A stretch of DNA of 7,959 bases from Erysipelotrichaceae bacterium (GTDB lineage Bacteria > Bacillota_I > Bacilli_A > Erysipelotrichales > Erysipelotrichaceae), in the NCBI GenBank assembly GCA_017418585.1, contig JAFONG010000013.1:1-7959 (forward strand), read 5' to 3'. Numbering within the stretch: position 1 is the first letter of the stretch; each line of letters opens with the position of its first letter. A model generated the notes under the pieces. It searched no databases, was not told the DNA's origin, and worked only from the letters and a program-made list of their open reading frames with translations. This document shows positions 1 through 5,301 of the stretch, piece by piece. A program made the position numbers and the translations under genes.

Positions 1-977
1 CCGACATTGACCCAGGATCTGGTTCTGCCCAAGGCCGTTTCATCTTCGTTGATCCCCGGATCGTATTCCGGATCTTCAACGTAGCACTTCCACTGCTCCT
101 CACCTTCATAATCCATCGGGATGCCTCCCGCCAACATTGCCTGAGAAGCGTAGTTCTGACAGTTTCCGCCTTCATCCGTGAAGTTGTACCACTGCGGATT
201 GCGGGAATGGCTGTACTGATCCAGATAGGCAACAGCAGCGTTGCGGTCGTACGTCTTAGAAACAGGTCTGTCGGAACTGTATGCGTTCTGTGAGGCTTTT
301 CTCTGCAGTACTTCTTCGTGATATGTCAGCATGTCTTTGAGCTCGGAATAATAGTAGTCATAGACATCCTGCGGATCTCTTTCGTCGTCGTAGAAGGCCA
401 TGTAGTAGCCCTGAATCTTTTCCAGATCCTCTATCTTGTACTTTTTGTCTTCTTCCCTGATCACAAAACTGTTCTCGATCTCAAAAGCCTGCGATTCCAA
501 GCCGTTCAGGAAGGCATAGGACATGTAGTCGTCCTCCAGCAGATCGACATAGTACAGTCCGTTTTCCTGCCTGTAATCGGAGATCTTCAGGTCATAATGG
601 GCCCTTGTCAATGAGAAATCGAAGTCATACAGCTTTCTGACATCGATCATCAGACCGATGGATTTTTCCGATATCTCTTCCATTCTTTCATTGGAAAACA
701 GATCCTTCATGTCCTGCATTTCCAGTTTGAAAACGGAAAGATAATAGGCATCCATGTAATCGGTGATAAGCTGAACGACTTCCTTCGGTACGCCGTACTC
801 ATCGTCGATTTTTCCAAGAAAACTGCTGGGAACAGTTATTGGTTCATCGATGTCAGGATCAGGATCCGGAACCGTTTCTTTCCTGCTGCGTTTCGTGATC
901 AAAGCGCCGAAAAGCGTGCACAGCAGCATGCTTGAGAGAATCAGAATCATCACAACGCGGTCTTTCAGTTTCATCAT
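1..977 (-). CDS. Membrane-anchored Amidase_6-type (putative cysteine amidase) protein, 3' end cut by window
   Basis: The reading frame is open from the ATG at 977 to the window edge, giving 325 residues without a stop. Residues 7-28 form one hydrophobic segment followed by KRSRK. No good lipobox is present, so this is probably a signal anchor that places the rest outside the cell. Residues 45-230 are a charged, largely helical region I do not recognise. From about 243 the sequence matches the Amidase_6 pattern: YDRNAAVAYLDQY, then GGNCQNYASQAMLAGG at 270-285, and RSWVNV at the cut end. Cys273 would be the nucleophile. The family usually reads GGDCTNFVSQ, so D>N and T>Q are mild variants. The catalytic His and acid would lie beyond the edge. 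A role in cell-wall peptide or envelope cleavage is inferred from the family. An ATG pair (977 and 974) makes the exact start ambiguous by one codon. There is no Shine-Dalgarno, but a TATAAT lies just upstream. Confidence 0.85.
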   Translation of the reverse strand, partial: MMKLKDRVVMILILSSMLLCTLFGALITKRSRKETVPDPDPDIDEPITVPSSFLGKIDDEYGVPKEVVQLITDYMDAYYLSVFKLEMQDMKDLFSNERMEEISEKSIGLMIDVRKLYDFDFSLTRAHYDLKISDYRQENGLYYVDLLEDDYMSYAFLNGLESQAFEIENSFVIREEDKKYKIEDLEKIQGYYMAFYDDERDPQDVYDYYYSELKDMLTYHEEVLQRKASQNAYSSDRPVSKTYDRNAAVAYLDQYSHSRNPQWYNFTDEGGNCQNYASQAMLAGGIPMDYEGEEQWKCYVEDPEYDPGINEDETALGRTRSWVNV

Positions 978-982
978 TAACC

Positions 983-1011
983 ATTATATAATGTTTCGAA
1001 CGAAATATCCT
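983..1011 (-). promoter_or_regulatory. Candidate promoter of the Amidase_6 gene with near-leaderless geometry
   Basis: A perfect -10 hexamer TATAAT reads on the minus strand at 988-983, five bases before the ATG at 977. Initiation about 7 nt after the hexamer would fall on the start codon, giving a leaderless mRNA. No convincing -35 stands at 16-18 nt; the nearest TTGAAT (1019-1014) is 25 nt away. The -10 match and position are seen directly. Activity is inferred. Confidence 0.5.
991..1008. promoter_or_regulatory. Possible operator dyad in the promoter spacer
   Basis: ATGTTTCG and CGAAATAT form an 18-bp dyad around a central AA, with seven Watson-Crick pairs and one G-T pair out of eight. 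It fills the stretch immediately upstream of the TATAAT box, where a repressor dimer would block RNA polymerase. It is not a match to the Gram-positive LexA box. Short AT-rich dyads also occur by chance, so this is tentative. Confidence 0.25.
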
Positions 1012-1025
1012 GTATTCAAAACGGA

Positions 1026-1053
1026 AAAAGACAGGCTGTAAGGCCTGTCTTTT
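1026..1053. terminator. Bidirectional Rho-independent terminator
   Basis: AAAAGACAGGC (1026-1036) pairs perfectly with GCCTGTCTTTT (1043-1053) around the six-base loop TGTAAG. T runs stand at the 3' side on both strands. It lies 23 bases past the stop of the LEA-like gene at 1076, ending that minus-strand transcript and insulating the Amidase_6 gene downstream. Confidence 0.88.
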
Positions 1054-1075
1054 CGATTTTGGTTTCAGTTAATGA

Positions 1076-1537
1076 TTATGCTTCTGTTTCTTCCTTAGCG
1101 GCTTCTACGACTTCTTCAGCGGCTTCCTCCGCCTTGCCGTCGAACAGATCGACAACGCCGTCTTTCAGGTTCATGGCAGTCTCTTTCGCATTCTCCGCTA
1201 CTTCCTTGGCCTTCTCGGCAAATTCACCGGACTTGACGCTTTCGACTGTCTCGTTCAGTTTTTCTTTTGCCTTGTCGGCAAGCTCACCTGATTTCGCAGA
1301 CTCAACCGTCTTGTTTACAGTGTCCATTGTCTTGTTGGCGAATTCCGTAACCTTCTCTTTTGCTTCACCTGACTTGACGCTTTCGACTGTCTTTTCCAGT
1401 TTTTCTTTAGCGACATCGAGAATGTCCTTGCCTTCTTCTTTTGCCTGTTTTTCCAGTTTAGAAACAGCTGCGGCAGCACCTGCAACAGCAGCGGCACCAA
1501 ATAACTTACCTAAAAAACCACCTTTTCTTCTTGCCAT
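1076..1537 (-). CDS. Small LEA/apolipoprotein-like repetitive helical protein with N-terminal Gly/Ala hydrophobic segment
   Basis: A 153-residue protein with an excellent ribosome binding site (AGGAGG, nine bases before the ATG). The N-terminus has basic residues (ARRK) and then a Gly/Ala-rich hydrophobic stretch at about 6-26, reminiscent of the start of YtxH-type stress proteins, which may insert in or lie on the membrane. Residues 27-125 are Lys/Glu/Ala-rich amphipathic helix with three copies of TVES(V/A)KSGE at 50-58, 77-85 and 97-105. The tail, from about 136, is very acidic. This composition resembles LEA-like and YtxH-like proteins linked to desiccation or envelope stress, but low complexity makes homology hard to claim. 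It is the last gene of the minus-strand run, 70 bases after the membrane-protein gene, and is followed by a strong terminator. A role as a membrane- or protein-protecting factor is only a guess. That it is a real gene is well supported. Confidence 0.85.
   Translation of the reverse strand: MARRKGGFLGKLFGAAAVAGAAAAVSKLEKQAKEEGKDILDVAKEKLEKTVESVKSGEAKEKVTEFANKTMDTVNKTVESAKSGELADKAKEKLNETVESVKSGEFAEKAKEVAENAKETAMNLKDGVVDLFDGKAEEAAEEVVEAAKEETEA
1223..1390 (-). repeat. Three imperfect in-gene repeats encoding TVES(V/A)KSGE
   Basis: Three coding repeats lie at 1364-1390, 1283-1309 and 1223-1249. The outer two encode the same nine residues, and their DNA shares the run CTTGACGCTTTCGACTGTCT. The middle copy is more diverged. 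The spacing between copies is unequal (81 and 60 bases), so these are internal duplications of an amphipathic helix rather than a uniform tandem array. Confidence 0.75.
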
Positions 1538-1577
1538 ATTATCAATCCTCCTTTTTGGTTTCTACATTAATAATAAC

Positions 1578-1595
1578 AAAAAAACTACTGTTTTT
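1578..1595 (-). terminator. Weak terminator or attenuator between the membrane-protein and LEA-like genes
   Basis: On the minus strand AAAAAC (1595-1590) pairs with GTTTTT (1585-1580) across the loop AGTA, followed by further T. The stem is only six pairs with one G-C, so termination is probably partial and some readthrough into the LEA-like gene is likely. No clear promoter for that gene is visible in the 70-base gap. Confidence 0.4.
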
Positions 1596-1607
1596 ATAAA
1601 AAACGAA

Positions 1608-2636
1608 TTAAGATTTCTTTTTCAGTTCATTGAAAGCCGCCAGGTTTTCCTGATCGTAGCCAAGACGTACGGATTCGTTCTTTTCCCGGATGAATCCAAG
1701 GATCTCGTCGTGGTCCTGACCGGTGGCAGCTGAACGTTTCTTGCCGAAAGTATTGCCGTTTCCGCACATGATTCTGGCACCGTCCCTGGTAACGATGTTC
1801 AGATAGTTGTAGTCGGAAATGCCGTTGGTACGGTGTTTTGTAACATATGCCCAGAAGATATCGGAATATCTGACTGCCGAAATGCCGTTTCTGACGCTTA
1901 CCAGGTAGTCGTCGGTCAGATAGAGTTTCAGGTTCTCATAATACTTCGTGGTGTCCGCTTCGATCTGAGAAAGGATCTGATTGTTTCCGATTCCGGATGT
2001 ATCTTCCAGTACTTTAAAGCTCTTCTTGTCTGAAAGTCCTGTCAGAAGAAGGATCAGACCGAAGAGTCCAGTCAGGAACGCCCCCATCAGATACATGGAT
2101 GAAGTCTTGAAGAAACCGCCGATGCCCGTGACCTTCGCTTCTTTCTCTACTGCCAGATAGACATCGCCGAAGACGTCATAGAAATTGTTGTAGTTGACAT
2201 ATTCCTGTTCCAGTTCGTCATTCAGTGTTTTGATCGCATAAGACTTCGCCTCTTCCGGAATCTCTTCCGTAAAGCCCCAGAAACGGTATGAAGCCGTGTC
2301 GTCGGTAAATCTCTTTTCGAAGTAGTCGTAGTCCTTTTCCTTGATCGACATGATATAGAACAGATCTTCATCCCAGGCGATGTAGTATCCCAGATCGTCT
2401 CCGTAGGTCGCAAACTGCATGTATCCCTGAATATCGGCATAGGCGATCTGTCCTGTTTTTTCCGTATCGCGGATGATGACGTCGTTAAGATGAACGGTAT
2501 TCTTCTTCAGATCGGAAAAATGGATCGCTCCCGCAAGCAGCAGACATGCGGTCAGCACACAAAGAATGAATCCGGCAATGATCTTGGTCCTGCATTTCCT
2601 GTATTCGCTGTTAATGATCTTGTTATTGGAAAACAT
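1608..2636 (-). CDS. Two-helix membrane protein of unknown function with possible PH-like C-terminal domain
   Basis: A 342-residue protein. The frame opens at 2666, but the ATG at 2636 is chosen because AGGGGG stands seven bases before it. Transmembrane segments are at about 19-40 and 178-201. Basic residues before the first (RKCRTK) and after the second (SDKK) place both ends in the cytoplasm, with a Tyr/Asp/Glu-rich domain of about 135 residues outside. The cytoplasmic part (about 235-300) has LYLTDDYLVSV, VRYSDIFWAYV and LNIVTRDGARI. This strand pattern resembles bacterial PH-like domains, but that is a guess from pattern only. I do not recognise the family with confidence; similar uncharacterised proteins are common in gut Firmicutes. 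It lies 48 bases after the hydrolase gene, with no convincing terminator between, so it is probably in the same operon. Confidence 0.85.
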   Translation of the reverse strand: MFSNNKIINSEYRKCRTKIIAGFILCVLTACLLLAGAIHFSDLKKNTVHLNDVIIRDTEKTGQIAYADIQGYMQFATYGDDLGYYIAWDEDLFYIMSIKEKDYDYFEKRFTDDTASYRFWGFTEEIPEEAKSYAIKTLNDELEQEYVNYNNFYDVFGDVYLAVEKEAKVTGIGGFFKTSSMYLMGAFLTGLFGLILLLTGLSDKKSFKVLEDTSGIGNNQILSQIEADTTKYYENLKLYLTDDYLVSVRNGISAVRYSDIFWAYVTKHRTNGISDYNYLNIVTRDGARIMCGNGNTFGKKRSAATGQDHDEILGFIREKNESVRLGYDQENLAAFNELKKKS

Positions 2637-2684
2637 AAAAGTACCCCCTAATAAGAATTCTATCATTTATGGAATGAATATACA

Positions 2685-3275
2685 TCATATTCCGTGTTTT
2701 CCATACAGCCTGTAAATCAGCCGGAAAAACGAGGACAGTCTGTCTTTTAATCCGACTTTCTTCATGTATTCTTCGTCGGACTGTTTCGGCAGAATAACGG
2801 TTTTCCCTTCCGCACCGTGTTTTATCAGCGTATTCTCGATGTCCTCAATGCTGTTTTTAAAACGTCTGTTCGGCAAGGAATAAGAAAGGATCTCCAGGAC
2901 TTCCGCAACAAAGCTCATGCAGTTGTAGGCGTTTTCTCTTCTGTGTCCATGAATCAGCGGCATCAGGACCATGTCCATGACATCGAAAGGACAGTCCTTG
3001 ACCTGATCCATGAACGCTTCGATCTTTGTCTTTTCTTCATCCGTGATTTTCAGCGTATAGATCCTGACCTCGACTTCCTCATATGCGAAGTAGGCAAGTT
3101 TTTCATCCGTGAATCCGGCATCAAAAGGATCGTGCAGCTTCCTTCTGGAAAAAGAATGATAGGTTTCTCCGTCAAAACTGATCGTTACGTGCGTATAGGG
3201 ATAAGGCATCACAAGTCTGCCGATCTTTCCGATCGTACTGTTTGATTTTTCAAACAGGATGTACAAGTCAGGCAT
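2685..3275 (-). CDS. Permuted NlpC/P60 (YiiX/LRAT-like) cysteine hydrolase or acyltransferase
   Basis: A 196-residue protein. The frame opens at 3326, but the ATG at 3275 has AAGGAGA seven bases upstream and is taken as the start. The permuted order, with His before Cys, is visible: YPYTHVTISFDGETYHSFSR at 25-44 holds the candidate catalytic His29, and AYNCMSFVAEVLE at 116-128 holds the candidate nucleophile Cys119. Other family traits are the SFSR and AGF segments after the His strand and the IYTLKIT strand at 72-78. Members of this superfamily cleave amide or ester bonds, or move acyl groups (LRAT), often on peptidoglycan or lipids. There is no signal peptide or strong membrane segment, so the protein is cytoplasmic or peripheral. 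It overlaps the radical SAM gene by eight bases (ATGCCTGA), implying translational coupling. The substrate is unknown; a lipid is an inference from the neighbours. Confidence 0.86.
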   Translation of the reverse strand: MPDLYILFEKSNSTIGKIGRLVMPYPYTHVTISFDGETYHSFSRRKLHDPFDAGFTDEKLAYFAYEEVEVRIYTLKITDEEKTKIEAFMDQVKDCPFDVMDMVLMPLIHGHRRENAYNCMSFVAEVLEILSYSLPNRRFKNSIEDIENTLIKHGAEGKTVILPKQSDEEYMKKVGLKDRLSSFFRLIYRLYGKHGI

Positions 3276-4590
3276 TTTCTTTTCTCCTTTTAAGGATATT
3301 GCCGATAAAGGAACGAATATACGCACCGTAATCGATGAAGTCGTAGACTCCTTCTCTTCTTCCTTTCAGAAACAGGCGGATCAAGAGAATATAGTAATGG
3401 AAATACCACATTCTGACGCTTAAGTATTCCGGTCTGCATACCAGATGCAGATAATCGAAATCGGAAGGATCGTCGCTAATATACTCTTCTTCTGTTTCTA
3501 AACCGAGCTCCGGCGTGTAGATCGATACGGCAACGTGCCTCAGACGGTGCTTCTTAATGTAGGCATAAAGATCGCGGAAGTCTTTGCCGCGAAAATCAAG
3601 TCCCAGAATGAACATCGCCATAAGCCTTACCTGATGTTTCTGACATATTTCGATGCACTTCTCGTTGTTTTCTACGGTATTGCGTTTATTGTAGGAGAGC
3701 AGTTTCTCGTCTCTGATGTCCTCCAGTCCGACCAGCAGATATACCAGTCCGATCTGTTTGAATTCCGAAACGATATCCTCGTGTTCAGCTATAAAATCAG
3801 CGCGTCCGTAACAGATGTAGTTTCTTCTGATTTTCCTCTTCCTGATCTCTTCGATAAACCGTCTTAGATAATGCTCGTCATAAAGGAAATCATCATCCAC
3901 GAGATAGACGTTTTCATTGTCGTTCTGTTCTATTTCATCCACCAGATCCAGGACATCTCTTCGGGAATAGATTCCCCGGTTCATACGGTTCCGCAGACAG
4001 AAACGGCAGCGGTACGGACAGGAGAAACTGCTGCGTATCCACATGGCATGTTTCATGTCAAGATACTGGTAACGGTCCGGATGTGCATAGAAGTACTCCC
4101 TGTTTGGCCATGGCAACGAGTTGATATCGGTAGACATGGCTTCGTTTCTGACCCATTTGCCGTTTTCCCTGTAAGAAAGATTCGGGACGTCTCTATCCCC
4201 TTCGATGATCGCCGGAAGATCCGTGTAATTGTATCCGCTCAATACCAGATCCGTCTCATCGATAAACAGCCTCTCCCCGCACATCTGGGCATGGATACCT
4301 CCGACTATGGTCAACCCGTTGAACCTCTGTTTAAAGGCTCTGACATATTCCAGCAGAAAGCTCTCCTGAAAACACCTGCATTCTCCATAAAAGACGTCGA
4401 AGTCTTTATCTAAGATGTATTCCTGAAAAGACAGGCTTTCAACCTGTTTGTCAAAAACGCTTACGCTGTAACCGTCATCTTCCAGAATTCTTTGGATCCA
4501 TTCCAGTTCCAGACATTCATTTTCAATGACACCCTGAAAATCGTATTTGCTTCGGGATTCTTCAGGACGGACAAGCAGAACTCTAGACAT
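3268..4590 (-). CDS. Radical SAM protein with N-terminal cobalamin-binding-type domain
   Basis: A 440-residue protein of the B12-binding radical SAM class (BchE/HpnJ-type layout). Residues 1-130 form a Rossmann-like domain with DDGYSVSVFD (38-47) and TIVGGIHA (94-101), typical of the cobalamin domain. The DxHxxG cobalt-ligand motif is absent, as is common in this class. The radical SAM core follows, with the iron-sulfur motif CPYRCRFC (Cys191, 195, 198; CX3CX2C), VDDDF (231-235) and a GLE segment at 288-290. The C-terminal part has an aromatic, hydrophobic stretch at about 393-409 that could dock at a membrane. Known relatives methylate or rearrange lipids, tetrapyrroles, phosphonates or antibiotics; the reaction here is unknown. 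AAAGGA lies upstream of the ATG, and the first eight coding bases (ATGTCTAG) contain the stop of the acyltransferase gene. It is the middle gene of a tightly coupled trio. The oxygen-sensitive cluster fits an anaerobe. Confidence 0.9.
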   Translation of the reverse strand: MSRVLLVRPEESRSKYDFQGVIENECLELEWIQRILEDDGYSVSVFDKQVESLSFQEYILDKDFDVFYGECRCFQESFLLEYVRAFKQRFNGLTIVGGIHAQMCGERLFIDETDLVLSGYNYTDLPAIIEGDRDVPNLSYRENGKWVRNEAMSTDINSLPWPNREYFYAHPDRYQYLDMKHAMWIRSSFSCPYRCRFCLRNRMNRGIYSRRDVLDLVDEIEQNDNENVYLVDDDFLYDEHYLRRFIEEIRKRKIRRNYICYGRADFIAEHEDIVSEFKQIGLVYLLVGLEDIRDEKLLSYNKRNTVENNEKCIEICQKHQVRLMAMFILGLDFRGKDFRDLYAYIKKHRLRHVAVSIYTPELGLETEEEYISDDPSDFDYLHLVCRPEYLSVRMWYFHYYILLIRLFLKGRREGVYDFIDYGAYIRSFIGNILKRRKENA

Positions 4591-5173
4591 TTCCGTTTTC
4601 CTTTAACAGCTTCTCTATGCTCCGGTAAAGACGCTCGTTGGCGACTGGAACATCGGTTTCATCGATCTTTATCGGATCACCGAATACGATCTTGAGATCT
4701 TTCGACCAAAACCCGTATTCTCCTACGATACAGTAAGGGAGTATCCTGGTTCCTGTTTCCATTGTCAGACGGACAGCACCCGTTTTAAACGGCAGCAGTA
4801 TCTTCCCGGTATAGTTTCTTTCCGCTTCCGGTGAGATGTTGATGATCTCGCCGTTCAGCAGCGTTTCCTTGGCCTTGGCATACGCATCGGGATTCTTTGG
4901 CGCATCCAGATAGACGGGTATTGCTCCGATCCCGTAAAAGAAAAAGCCGAAAAAACCTTCAAAAAGCTCGCTTTTCGCCAACGTGTGAACCGTACGCTTC
5001 GTACAGATGTCTACCAGCAGTGGGTCAAAGGCGTGCTTATGATTTCCGGCAAGAATAACGGGTCCATCCTTTGGTATTCTATCGGCATTGACGGTCCGCG
5101 GATGAAAGTACAGTTTAAAAAGCGGTGTAAATACGAATCTAAAGAACTGATATATGCCGTTTCCAAACATCAT
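4583..5173 (-). CDS. PlsC-like 1-acylglycerol-3-phosphate acyltransferase family protein
   Basis: A 196-residue protein of the PlsC/LPLAT family, which transfers acyl chains to lysophosphatidate or similar acceptors at the inner membrane. Motif I is NHKHAFD (44-50) with catalytic His45 and Asp50. Motif II is GIGAIPVYLD (81-90), where Leu stands in place of the usual Arg. Motif III is SPEAER (114-119) instead of FPEGTR, keeping the Glu. Motif IV is ILPY (144-147). A hydrophobic stretch at 8-23 may lie on the membrane. The frame extends to a TTG at 5206, but that codon lies inside the likely -35 box, so the ATG at 5173 (or the next one at 5170) is preferred. No Shine-Dalgarno is present. As first gene of the unit it overlaps the radical SAM gene by eight bases. 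The changed motifs II and III suggest an unusual acceptor. Housekeeping PlsC is possible but less likely in this context. Confidence 0.87.
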   Translation of the reverse strand: MMFGNGIYQFFRFVFTPLFKLYFHPRTVNADRIPKDGPVILAGNHKHAFDPLLVDICTKRTVHTLAKSELFEGFFGFFFYGIGAIPVYLDAPKNPDAYAKAKETLLNGEIINISPEAERNYTGKILLPFKTGAVRLTMETGTRILPYCIVGEYGFWSKDLKIVFGDPIKIDETDVPVANERLYRSIEKLLKENGNV

Positions 5174-5177
5174 TCTT

Positions 5178-5206
5178 ATTTTATATAAATCGTTCCCGTT
5201 CAGCAA
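5178..5206 (-). promoter_or_regulatory. Promoter of the acyltransferase-radical SAM-hydrolase operon
   Basis: On the minus strand TTGCTG (5206-5201) and TAAAAT (5183-5178) are separated by exactly 17 bases, a sigma-A-type promoter. The -10 ends four bases before the ATG at 5173, so transcription should begin on or next to the ATG pair and yield a leaderless message. It follows directly on the terminator of the TIR gene, so the operon seems to be controlled separately from it. Confidence 0.6.
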
Positions 5207-5242
5207 TAAACAAAAAGCGGTCCTGTGGCGCAGGGTCGCTTT
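5207..5242 (-). terminator. Rho-independent terminator of the TIR-TPR gene
   Basis: On the minus strand AAAGCGACCCTG pairs with CAGGACCGCTTT (ten pairs with a 2x2 internal mismatch, loop CGCCA; hairpin 5242-5214), followed by TTTTTGTTTATT. It stands 59 bases after the TIR gene stop and separates that gene from the next promoter. The intervening 59 bases are AT-rich untranslated sequence in which I see nothing else. Confidence 0.75.
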
Positions 5243-5301
5243 GTTTCATGCCTTTTTATTCCGTCGTTTAATGACTGTTCGTTTTTATCATCTATCATTC
5301 T

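Noticed and set aside
1059..1733. Long plus-strand open frame opposite the LEA-like gene.
   Set aside because: It is Ser/Phe-rich, a mirror of the Lys/Glu/Ala-rich minus-strand gene. It runs across a terminator and into the next gene's antisense.
2636..2684. Small GAATAT-ATATTC hairpin between the hydrolase and membrane-protein genes as a terminator.
   Set aside because: The stem is six pairs of almost only A-T, with no T tract on the minus strand.
3535..4413. Plus-strand open frames opposite the radical SAM gene.
   Set aside because: They show no family motifs and no ribosome binding sites. The minus strand has a complete radical SAM protein with its iron-sulfur motif.
5200..5298. A 32-codon minus-strand frame between the TIR gene and the acyltransferase gene.
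   Set aside because: It has no ribosome binding site, reads straight through the terminator hairpin and overlaps the next promoter.
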